Shown here piece by piece: positions 1 to 6,793 of a stretch of DNA of 14,352 nt (within the stretch, counting starts at the first letter, position 1; each line of letters opens with the position of its first letter). The notes under the pieces are model-generated. The model searched no databases, was not told where the DNA came from, and saw nothing but the letters and a program-made list of their open reading frames with translations. The translations under genes were made by a program, and so were the position numbers. The stretch comes from Verrucomicrobiota bacterium. Lineage in GTDB: Bacteria > Verrucomicrobiota > Verrucomicrobiia > Limisphaerales > UBA11320. Location of the stretch: NCBI GenBank assembly GCA_016871475.1, contig VHDG01000016.1:1-14352 (forward strand). Direction: 5' to 3'.

Positions 1-224
1 TCAGCGAGGTAGATCCCGCCGCGTTCGTCGCTTTGAAGCGTTGGCGAGAAGCCGCCGGCGTAAACGATCACAGGTACGCGGGGCACAGCGGACCAACCGT
101 GCAAGACGAACGCGAGCGAGGCAACGAGAGTCCAGGCGGCGCGAGATGCGAGGTGAGTCGGTGGATTGCCTCGAGGTCGCTGTGATAAGTCGTGTTCGTT
201 AATTCGGCCCACGATTACTTCCAT
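1..224 (-). CDS. Exported protein, 5' part only; possible lactonase-type beta-propeller
   Basis: A reading frame opens with ATG at 224-222 and stays open to the window's left edge, giving 74 residues without a stop. After a polar N-terminal stretch of about 26 residues comes a hydrophobic signal-like segment (TLVASLAFVLHGWSAV, about residues 32-47). The next part reads VIVYAGGFSP ... GGIYLA. The spacing of a 'VYxG' strand before a 'GIY' strand resembles the start of the secreted lactonase / 6-phosphogluconolactonase-like seven-bladed propeller family, so that is my tentative family call. No convincing ribosome-binding site precedes the ATG. The gene diverges from the operon that starts at 952. 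The rest of the protein lies outside the window, so neither length nor active site can be judged. Codon choice in the frame looks like real coding sequence, but the fragment is short. Confidence 0.42.
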   Translation of the reverse strand, partial: MEVIVGRINEHDLSQRPRGNPPTHLASRAAWTLVASLAFVLHGWSAVPRVPVIVYAGGFSPTLQSDERGGIYLA

Positions 225-951
225 GCGCGACGGATTGCAAATCCATCGGATGGTGTTCCTTTGGTTGGCGCAAGAGAGAACCCATCCGGAAATACCCAAC
301 ATCTCGGCAGTGCCGGGGCGACGGTAGAACGACAGACTTTCGACAGCTTCACCCGTCCAGGCATCGAAACGCGCACGACCGGGACCTTGCGCGGTTTGGA
401 AGTTCTCTCTGGTCCCCGCACAACGCCACCACTGGCCAGGGATTGGAACAAGCTCTGGATGCGACAGACTGCGGGATCTGGATAGGCTTCTCGCAGTGCG
501 GCCGATCATCCAAATCGGGAACCAAGCAAGCCCCGTCGAGTCAGGCTCGCAGGTCGCCGTTCTTCGGCCCTGGGGGGGCACGATCAAATCAGTTCTCCTC
601 GTTCCGAGGGAAATCGAGACTTTGTGACCCCGTTCGATGCTCGCAGACGGACGGAACCGCCCTTGGCCGGAACGATTCAGTAGGAAAGTGGCCATTTCCC
701 TAATCCTCTTGGGAAGCGCTTCATTGTTCGTCGCTTACGTATTGCGATTCAATCCGCACGCTCCTCACGCCTCCCACTTCGCAAGAGTCTGCTGCGCAAC
801 TGTCCACTTTCCTACCGAATCGTTCCGGCTTAGCTGATCTGACGCGAAACCAGGTCCGAGTCGATAATACGTATAGGTATGATTTAATTTGCCTTCCGGG
901 AGGTACGTAAACATATTGTGGGAGCATTGCCCGGCACGGGCGACCAGCCTC
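225..951. other. Gene-poor divergent intergenic region
   Basis: About 727 bases separate the leftward exported-protein gene from the rightward operon. Several open frames of 60-100 codons exist on both strands, but their translations are rich in Arg, Pro, Ser and Cys, overlap one another, show no family motif and lack ribosome-binding sites. I read them as chance frames. The one clear structure is the inverted repeat at 667-828. The stretch just before the operon (about 861-890) is noticeably AT-richer than its surroundings and contains TATGAT at 878-883, which could be a -10 box. I see no good -35 partner, so the promoter position stays open. No tRNA or other RNA gene was recognised here. 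Confidence 0.5.
667..828. repeat. 25-bp near-perfect inverted repeat with 112-bp spacer
   Basis: The left arm (667-691) begins CCGGAACGATTC. The right arm (804-828) is its reverse complement at 24 of 25 positions; the only difference is A against G at the 13th base of the left arm. Similarity stops at both arm borders. The right arm is preceded by TGT (801-803), so read outward from the centre it begins TGTCCACTTTCC, a shape seen at the tips of some insertion sequences. The 112-bp spacer holds no convincing gene. The structure could be a small non-autonomous element or a scar of insertion-sequence ends. If transcribed it would fold into a long-stemmed hairpin. The inverted repeat itself is certain; its origin is not known. 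Confidence 0.85.
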
Positions 952-2115
952 ATGAGAATGCCATTCCATCGACTGCCGACGGGGGCACGACAGGCAGCTG
1001 CTGCCAGTCTCGCCCTGATAGTTTTCGTACACCCGGCCCTGGCAGACTGGCCGATGTTCAGGGCCAATCCCTCCCTCACCGGAGTCGTGCCAGAGGCCCA
1101 GGCGGCCCTGCCGGAAAAGCCTGAGAAGCTCTGGACGTTCAAAACGGAGGGCCCGGTAATGTCGTCAGCCGCCATCGTTTCCAACACGGTTTTCATCGGG
1201 TCGACTGACCAGAAACTCCACGCTCTCGACCTGGCCAGCGGAAAAAAGAAGTGGGACTTCAAGACGGACGGATCTCTGGAATCCTCGCCGCTGGTTCTGA
1301 ACGGGCGGGTTTATTTTGGATCGGAAGATTCCTGGGTCTATTGCCTGGATGCCTCCACCGGCAAGCTCTCCTGGAAATTCCAGACCGGCGACAAAGTGTT
1401 GGGCAGCCCGAACTGGATATCCGCTCCCAAGGGAAACGAAAAATGGATCCTCGCCGGAAGCTACGACTTCAAGCTGTACTGCCTGGAAGCGACCACCGGA
1501 CGGAGCAATTGGGTATACGAAAGCGGAAACTACATTAACGGTTCCCCCGCGATATCGGATGGCAGGACGGTGTTCGGAGGGTGCGATGCCTTGATGCATG
1601 TGATCTCGCTCGCCGACGGGTCCAAGGTGAAGGAGTTCGATGCGGGGGCTTATATCGCGGGGTCCGCGGCCTTGGTCGGCAAGTTTGCGTATGTCGGCCA
1701 CTACGAAAACGAGTTCCTTTGTTTTGATCTGGAGAAGGGCACCAACGTGTGGAGTTACCGTGACCGCAATTTCCCCTACTTCTCATCACCCGCTGTCACT
1801 AAGGATCGGGTGGTGTTCGGCGGACGCGACAAGCGTGTTCACTGCGTCAATCGGAACGACGGGACCGGGGTATGGATTTTTCCGACGCGCGGAAAAGTCG
1901 ATAGCTCACCGGCCATCGCAGGGGATCGCGTTCTGGTCGGATCGGACGACGGATTTCTCTACATGCTCTCGCTGAAGGACGGGAAGAAGCTCTGGAGCTA
2001 CGAGATTGGCCAACCGGTGGGAAGTTCACCTGCGCTGGATCAGGGGCGGATCGTGGTTGGATCGGACGATGGAAGCGTCTACTGCTTCGGAGCGAAACCG
2101 GAAGGCAAGCCATGA
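952..2115 (+). CDS. Exported PQQ-type (BamB-like) beta-propeller protein
   Basis: This is an exported beta-propeller built from PQQ-type repeats. After a signal peptide ending in HPALA, the mature chain starts DWPMFR and then repeats the pattern 'DG/TG-K-x-x-W-x-F/Y ... SSPA/SPA ... G-x-VYFGS ... YCLD' about seven or eight times to the C-terminus, as in PQQ-binding-like and BamB-like propellers. The frame is open back to 889, but the ATG at 952 puts the signal peptide (MRMPFHRLPTG then an Ala/Leu core) at the N-terminus, so I chose it; the ATG at 958 is an alternative. No strong ribosome-binding site is visible. No enzyme residues mark it as a quinoprotein dehydrogenase, so a binding or scaffold role outside the cytoplasm is more likely. 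Its last codons overlap the radical SAM gene (ATGA), making it the first gene of the five-gene operon. Confidence 0.88.
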   Translation: MRMPFHRLPTGARQAAAASLALIVFVHPALADWPMFRANPSLTGVVPEAQAALPEKPEKLWTFKTEGPVMSSAAIVSNTVFIGSTDQKLHALDLASGKKKWDFKTDGSLESSPLVLNGRVYFGSEDSWVYCLDASTGKLSWKFQTGDKVLGSPNWISAPKGNEKWILAGSYDFKLYCLEATTGRSNWVYESGNYINGSPAISDGRTVFGGCDALMHVISLADGSKVKEFDAGAYIAGSAALVGKFAYVGHYENEFLCFDLEKGTNVWSYRDRNFPYFSSPAVTKDRVVFGGRDKRVHCVNRNDGTGVWIFPTRGKVDSSPAIAGDRVLVGSDDGFLYMLSLKDGKKLWSYEIGQPVGSSPALDQGRIVVGSDDGSVYCFGAKPEGKP

Positions 2116-3467
2116 GTTCAGACAACACCGCCCATCCACCTGCCGGTCTGCTCCCCAAGCCTGTTCTCCAGAAGGAGACGACAGCTGGAAATTATTTCGT
2201 TTCCAATTACCCCCCCTTCTCTGCCTGGAAGACCGATGGCATTCCTTTATTCGAGGCCGCTCTCCAGCGCCCGCCCACCCCGGACACTCCCCTCGGGATT
2301 TATCTCCATATTCCGTTCTGCCGGAAGCGTTGCCACTTCTGTTACTTCCGCGTTTACACGGACAAGGATGCTTCCGCGATACGCAGCTACATCGACGCAG
2401 CCCTCCGCGAGATGGAGCTCTACTCCGGGCTCCCTTTCATCGGAGGACGCAAGCCCTCGTTCGTTTACTTTGGCGGAGGCACGCCCTCCTATTTGTCCGT
2501 GGATCAACTGAAACACCTGACCAGCGGCATGCAGAGAATGCTTCCGTGGGATGAGGTGGAGGAGGTGACCTTCGAAGCCGAGCCGGGGACTCTCACGGAT
2601 CACAAGCTGAAGGCCATTCGCGAGATGGGAGTCACGCGGTTGAGCCTGGGTGTGGAGAACTTCGACGACCATGTCCTGGAGATCAACGGACGTGCACATC
2701 ACTCCAAGGAAATCGGACGCGCCTACGCTTACGCGCGGGAGATTGGCTTTCCGCAGATCAACATCGATCTGATCGCGGGCATGGTTGAGGAGACGGAGGA
2801 CAACTGGCGCGAATGTGTCAGGAGAACCGCCGAGCTTTCGCCCGACAGCGTGACGATCTACCAGATGGAAGTGCCTTACAACACGACCATCTACAAGCAG
2901 ATGAGAGCGGACGGAAAGCTCAACGCGCCGGTCGCCGACTGGGACACGAAGCGACGGTGGGTGGACTACGCTTTCAACGAGCTGGAGAAGCACGGATATA
3001 CCGTGGCGAGCGCCTACACAGCGGTGAGGAACAAGGAGAAGACGCGCTTCGTCTACCGGGACAGGCTCTGGGCCGGAGCGGATCTGCTGGCCCTGGGAGT
3101 GGCGAGTTTCGGACACATTGGGGGCGTTCACTACCAGAACCAGCATGACTTCGACCCCTATATCGCCGCCATGCAGGCGGGCCAACGGCCGGTTTATCGA
3201 GCTCTTGCACCAACGAACGACGAGAAGCTCATCCGAGAGTTCATACTCCAGCTGAAGCTCGGCCAGACCCGGCTGTCCTACTACCAGCAAAAATTTGGAG
3301 TCAACCCGCTCCAACGTTTTGCAGAACCCCTGCAAACGCTCCAGCAATGGGGCATGGCGCGAGTCGATGGAGACTACGTGCGTATCAACCGCGAAGGTTT
3401 GCTCCAGGTGGACCGCCTGCTGCAGGAGTTCTTCCTGCCTGAACATCGAAACACTCGTTACGCTTGA
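2112..3467 (+). CDS. HemN/HemW-like radical SAM enzyme
   Basis: A 451-residue radical SAM protein of the coproporphyrinogen III oxidase-like (HemN/HemW) family. The 4Fe-4S motif is C70-x3-C74-x2-C77, followed by YF where HemN and HemW have other residues. The SAM-binding GGGTPS lies at 121-126 and an EAEPGT strand at about 155-160. The usual family 'GVQ-S/T-F' strand reads GVENF here. A HemN-type C-terminal winged-helix domain is present (roughly residues 370-445), ending near FFLPEH. The family includes haem-synthesis enzymes, the haem chaperone HemW, and class C radical SAM methyltransferases and cyclopropanases. The neighbours make a tailoring role in aromatic metabolism more likely than haem synthesis, but this is inference. 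The start is fixed by the ATGA overlap with the propeller gene, and the end overlaps the next gene by four bases (TTGA). Confidence 0.88.
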   Translation: MSSDNTAHPPAGLLPKPVLQKETTAGNYFVSNYPPFSAWKTDGIPLFEAALQRPPTPDTPLGIYLHIPFCRKRCHFCYFRVYTDKDASAIRSYIDAALREMELYSGLPFIGGRKPSFVYFGGGTPSYLSVDQLKHLTSGMQRMLPWDEVEEVTFEAEPGTLTDHKLKAIREMGVTRLSLGVENFDDHVLEINGRAHHSKEIGRAYAYAREIGFPQINIDLIAGMVEETEDNWRECVRRTAELSPDSVTIYQMEVPYNTTIYKQMRADGKLNAPVADWDTKRRWVDYAFNELEKHGYTVASAYTAVRNKEKTRFVYRDRLWAGADLLALGVASFGHIGGVHYQNQHDFDPYIAAMQAGQRPVYRALAPTNDEKLIREFILQLKLGQTRLSYYQQKFGVNPLQRFAEPLQTLQQWGMARVDGDYVRINREGLLQVDRLLQEFFLPEHRNTRYA

Positions 3468-4069
3468 GCACGCAACCGTCCAGTTCCGCTTCCGTCACGC
3501 CACACAGGATGGCATCTGTTCAGCCGCTGCTCCATCCGCTGGACGAGTCGTGCGCACGCGCAGGGCGTCGGATCCCATCCGCCAAAGCGCTCCAGCCAGA
3601 GGATATGCCCGAGCCATATCGATCCCTGCTGGTTCACGACACGGACATGACCTCCACCCTCTCTGCGTTCCATGGCAACAGGCTGCATCTGGAGGTGCTG
3701 AGTGTGGAATTGGGCGGCGATGCCTGCCTGAGGGAGGTCGTGCTGCGAGTAGATGGCACCCGCAAGCCGGTGGAATTCGGTGCAATCAAGATTCATCTCC
3801 ATGCTCTTCCGCCCCCCGCCCGGAGATTGGTTCTCGAAGGCCGGGTGCCACTGGGGCAAATCCTCCGCGATGCCCAGATCCCCTTCCTGAGCAAACCCAA
3901 GGGTTATCTGAAGGTTGTGGCGGATGAATTCATGAGCGCCGCACTTGAACTCAAGGACTCCAAGGCTGAACTTTTTGGGCGGCGCAATACCCTGACCGAC
4001 CCGAGACTGGGCCCGATCGCTGAGATCGTCGAAATCCTCCCTCCGGCCGTAGCAAGCACTCACGACTAA
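3464..4069 (+). CDS. Chorismate pyruvate-lyase (UbiC/DUF98) family protein
   Basis: The 201-residue product follows the chorismate lyase pattern: LLVHDTDMTSTL (55-66) matches the 'L-x-x-D-x-SMT' segment, LREVVL (89-94) the 'LREILL' strand, RVPLGQIL (127-134) the 'PLG-x-x-L' turn, FGRRNTL (171-177) the 'GRRS' segment, and EIVEILPP (187-194) the 'TELFLP' strand of E. coli UbiC. R90 and E190 line up with UbiC Arg76 and Glu155. The third UbiC arginine (Arg91) has no counterpart: that strand reads VEFGAI, as in more distant DUF98 members. The expected reaction is chorismate to pyruvate plus 4-hydroxybenzoate in the cytoplasm. The start is uncertain: a TTG overlaps the previous stop (TTGA), while ATG at 3509 would trim 15 residues; neither has a clear ribosome-binding site. 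The next gene begins 13 bases downstream. Confidence 0.72.
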   Translation: MSTQPSSSASVTPHRMASVQPLLHPLDESCARAGRRIPSAKALQPEDMPEPYRSLLVHDTDMTSTLSAFHGNRLHLEVLSVELGGDACLREVVLRVDGTRKPVEFGAIKIHLHALPPPARRLVLEGRVPLGQILRDAQIPFLSKPKGYLKVVADEFMSAALELKDSKAELFGRRNTLTDPRLGPIAEIVEILPPAVASTHD

Positions 4070-4082
4070 CCCTCCTCGTAAC

Positions 4083-5372
4083 ATGACTGAGAATATTTCT
4101 GATCAATGGGACGCAATCCTTATTGGCGGTGGCCCTGCGGGGGCCAGCGCCGCGGCCGTGCTGTCGGAGCACGGGCGGAAGGTTTTGGTTCTGGAACGGG
4201 AAAAGTTCCCCCGATACCACGTGGGCGAGTCGCTCATCCCGTTCACCTATGCTCCGCTGGAACGCCTCGGCATGATCAGCAAACTGCGCCAGTCCGCATT
4301 CCTAAAAAAATACAGCGTCCAGTTCGTATCCCCGTCGGGCTCAGCCTCGCAGCCTTTCTACTTCTTCACCCGATACGACCGGGAGACCATCGCTCAAACC
4401 TGGCAGGTGCTGCGATCCGAGTTCGATCAACTCAACCTGGACAACGCCCGGGAGAAGGGCGCCACAGTCCTGGAGGAGACACGGGTCACTGAACTCCTGA
4501 AAGAGGGCGAAGCCGTGGTGGGTGTCCGAGCGGAACTTCGGGATGGAACACAACGGGAATTCCGGGCGCCGATCACTCTTGATTGCAGCGGCAAGGAGGC
4601 ATTCTCAACGGTTCGACAGGGCTGGCGCACCAAGGATCCCTACCTGAACAAGGTCGCCGTGTGGACTTATTACAAGGGCTCGAAGCGGGAACCTGACATC
4701 GCAGAGGGCGCCACCACCGTCGCCTTCGTGCCCGAAAAAGGCTGGTTCTGGCACATTCCCCAACACGACGACATGGTCAGCGTGGGGGTTGTGGCAGAAG
4801 GCAAATACCTCACGCGGGGTGGAGTGAAATCGCCCAAGGACATCTTCCATCGCGAGGTCACACAGAACGCATGGATCCAGGATCACCTCTCCACAGGGCA
4901 GCAGGTCGGCGATTACTATCTGACAAACGAATACTCGTTCCATAGCAAGCACTGCGGATCCCAGGGTTTGCTGCTTGTGGGGGACGCGTTCGCATTTCTG
5001 GACCCCGTCTTTTCCTCGGGCCTCATGCTCGCTCTGAAGTCGGGTGTGATGGCGGGAGATGCCGTCCACGCAGCGCTGGCCGCGGGCGATGTATCCCCGG
5101 AGCGATTCACCGATTACGCCAATACGTTGCGCGAAGGCATCGAGAACATGCGCAAGCTGGTGTACGCGTTCTACAATCCGAACTTCAGCTTCCGTCAGGT
5201 CACCGACAAGTATCCTCATCTTGGCGCGGACATCACCGACTGCCTCTCGGGCGACGTGAACAAGGACTTCAGCCGTCTATGGGACGCCATACGAGAGTGG
5301 GCTCCCATCCCTGACGATTTGCCGATAGGCCAGCCCCTGGTGAGCCGGGAGGCTGCGGTTGCCGCTCAATGA
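4083..5372 (+). CDS. FAD-dependent oxidoreductase with flavin-halogenase signatures
   Basis: A 429-residue flavoprotein of the tryptophan-halogenase / geranylgeranyl-reductase-like superfamily. The FAD-binding GGGPAG is at 15-20, followed by FPRYHVGESLIP (42-53), typical of halogenase-like members. WFWHIP (221-226) fits the WxWxIP halogenase signature. FLKKYSVQF (73-81) fits the FxxKxGxxF motif of phenol and pyrrole halogenases except that Ser replaces Gly; K76 would be the catalytic lysine. The second FAD segment GDAFAFLDPVFSSG (300-313) is intact, and the C-terminal region has the 'YAFYNPNFSF' block of this oxidoreductase group. Known members halogenate, hydroxylate or reduce small molecules, so the reaction is not proven. 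It lies directly after the chorismate lyase-family gene and overlaps the glycosyltransferase by four bases, suggesting a hydroxybenzoate-derived substrate. Confidence 0.85.
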   Translation: MTENISDQWDAILIGGGPAGASAAAVLSEHGRKVLVLEREKFPRYHVGESLIPFTYAPLERLGMISKLRQSAFLKKYSVQFVSPSGSASQPFYFFTRYDRETIAQTWQVLRSEFDQLNLDNAREKGATVLEETRVTELLKEGEAVVGVRAELRDGTQREFRAPITLDCSGKEAFSTVRQGWRTKDPYLNKVAVWTYYKGSKREPDIAEGATTVAFVPEKGWFWHIPQHDDMVSVGVVAEGKYLTRGGVKSPKDIFHREVTQNAWIQDHLSTGQQVGDYYLTNEYSFHSKHCGSQGLLLVGDAFAFLDPVFSSGLMLALKSGVMAGDAVHAALAAGDVSPERFTDYANTLREGIENMRKLVYAFYNPNFSFRQVTDKYPHLGADITDCLSGDVNKDFSRLWDAIREWAPIPDDLPIGQPLVSREAAVAAQ

Positions 5373-6646
5373 ACTTGGTCCAGATCACGCCCGGAGCCGG
5401 AGGCATGTATTGCGGCAATTGCTTTCGGGACAACACCATGGTCCGGGAGTTACGAGCGCTGGGGCATACGATCCTGATGCTTCCGCTCTACCTTCCGATG
5501 ACGTTGGATGAGCCTGACGAGAGCGCCGGGGCCCCCGTGTTCTTCGGAGGGATCAATGTCTATCTGCAACAGCAGTCCTCCCTTTTCAGCCATGCCCCGA
5601 ACTGGTTCCGACAACTGGTCTCACACCCCAGGCTGTTGAAGTGGGCCGGAGGAAAGGCCGCAAAGACCCATGCCTCGGACGTCGGGGAGATGACGCTCTC
5701 CATGATTCGAGGCGAGGAAGGGAGGCACGCCCGGGAACTCAGGGAGCTGACAACCTGGCTGGCAGCACAGCAGAAAACCGACGCGGTCTGCCTTTCCAAC
5801 GGCATGCTGATCGGCATGGCCCGGGAGTTGAAGCGCACCCTGACGACCCGTGTGGTCTGTTCACTTCAGGGTGAAGATCAATTCCTGGACGATCTCGGTT
5901 CACCACACAGCCAGCAATGCTGGGACGAGATCATCGAACGAGCACGCGAAGTCGATCGCTTCGTGGCGCCCAGCAAGTATTACGGCGACATCATGACCGA
6001 GCGGCTCAAGCTTCGGCCAGGACAGCTCAGTGTGGTTCATAGCGGCATCAGCCTGGACGGGTACGATGTTGAATCGCCCCGCCCTCAACCCTCACGCCCC
6101 ACTCTCGGCTTCTTTGCACGCATGTGCCGGGAGAAGGGATTGGACCGGGTGGTGAAGGCATACCTGATTGCAAGGCGGAAGGTGCCGAGCCTCCGCCTGA
6201 AGATCGGCGGCGCATGTGGCCCCTCGGATTTGCCGCTCGTGGAGGAATGCAAACGCGATCTCGCACAAGCCGGGGCCATGCAGGATGTCGAGTTCCATCC
6301 GAACCTGAGCCGTCCGGATAAGATCCAGTTTCTTAAATCGCTGAGCTTCCTGTCCGTGCCGGTGCGCTACAAGGAGGACTTCGGGCTCTATGTGCTGGAG
6401 TCCATGGCGGCTGGTACGCCTGTCGTTCAGAACCGCTGCTGCGCCTTTCCTGAGCTCGTCGATGCCACGGGAGGGGGAGTGATGTGCGACGACACCGAGG
6501 AGGCCCTTGCGGCGGTCTATGTCGATCTGGCGCAGTCACCTGACGCCGCCAAGAGGCTGGGCGAGACCGGGAAAACAGCCGTCCAAAAACAGTTCAGCAG
6601 CAGGGCCATGGCCTTGCGAATGAGCGAGGTTTTCGAACGAGCGTGA
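5369..6646 (+). CDS. GT4-family glycosyltransferase
   Basis: This is a retaining GT-B glycosyltransferase of family GT4, 425 residues. The N-terminal acceptor-side domain opens with the glycine-rich loop TPGAGGMYCGNCFRDN (7-22). The donor domain contains HSGISLDGY (224-232), the 'GFFARMCREKGLDRVV' segment (247-262), and the EX7E motif E336-DFGLYVL-E344 followed by MAAGTPVV, which binds the nucleotide sugar. There is no signal peptide or membrane span, so it should act in the cytoplasm or on the membrane face. The start is fixed by the ATGA overlap with the FAD enzyme. It is the last gene of the operon; no hairpin with a T-run follows. The context suggests that it glycosylates the operon's product, but the sugar and acceptor cannot be read from the sequence. 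Confidence 0.88.
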   Translation: MNLVQITPGAGGMYCGNCFRDNTMVRELRALGHTILMLPLYLPMTLDEPDESAGAPVFFGGINVYLQQQSSLFSHAPNWFRQLVSHPRLLKWAGGKAAKTHASDVGEMTLSMIRGEEGRHARELRELTTWLAAQQKTDAVCLSNGMLIGMARELKRTLTTRVVCSLQGEDQFLDDLGSPHSQQCWDEIIERAREVDRFVAPSKYYGDIMTERLKLRPGQLSVVHSGISLDGYDVESPRPQPSRPTLGFFARMCREKGLDRVVKAYLIARRKVPSLRLKIGGACGPSDLPLVEECKRDLAQAGAMQDVEFHPNLSRPDKIQFLKSLSFLSVPVRYKEDFGLYVLESMAAGTPVVQNRCCAFPELVDATGGGVMCDDTEEALAAVYVDLAQSPDAAKRLGETGKTAVQKQFSSRAMALRMSEVFERA

Positions 6647-6755
6647 GCCCCAGGTTTTTCAGTTGATCGCATCGGTCCATGATGGCAGCTTCACGGAGCC
6701 CTGACGTAACCGACTGATAGATTCATGACCATCCGGTAGTGCACCACGCTTGAGG

Positions 6756-6782
6756 TTGTTGAAACCGACCGTGGTTCAACAA
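6756..6782. repeat. Small hairpin upstream of the secreted-protein gene
   Basis: TTGTTGAA (6756-6763) and TTCAACAA (6775-6782) form a perfect 8-bp stem with an 11-base loop, ending 11 bases before the ATG at 6794. No T-run follows on the plus strand, so it is a poor terminator for the glycosyltransferase operon. It could be a leader hairpin near the start codon or chance. The rest of the 147-bp spacer shows no clear promoter or gene. Confidence 0.35.
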
Positions 6783-6793
6783 AGCCGCCTCCC

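Noticed and set aside
192..485. 97-codon open frame on the plus strand in the divergent gap
   Set aside because: It overlaps the start of the leftward exported-protein gene, has low-complexity Arg/Thr/Pro content, no motif, and an equally long open frame on the opposite strand.
878..883. TATGAT as a -10 box for the five-gene operon
   Set aside because: There is no recognisable -35 element at the right distance, and verrucomicrobial promoter rules are poorly known; mentioned only in the intergenic entry.
2247..3446. 399-codon open frame on the minus strand opposite the radical SAM gene
   Set aside because: It is a shadow of the radical SAM gene in GC-rich DNA; the plus-strand product has clear Fe-S and SAM motifs and the minus product has none.
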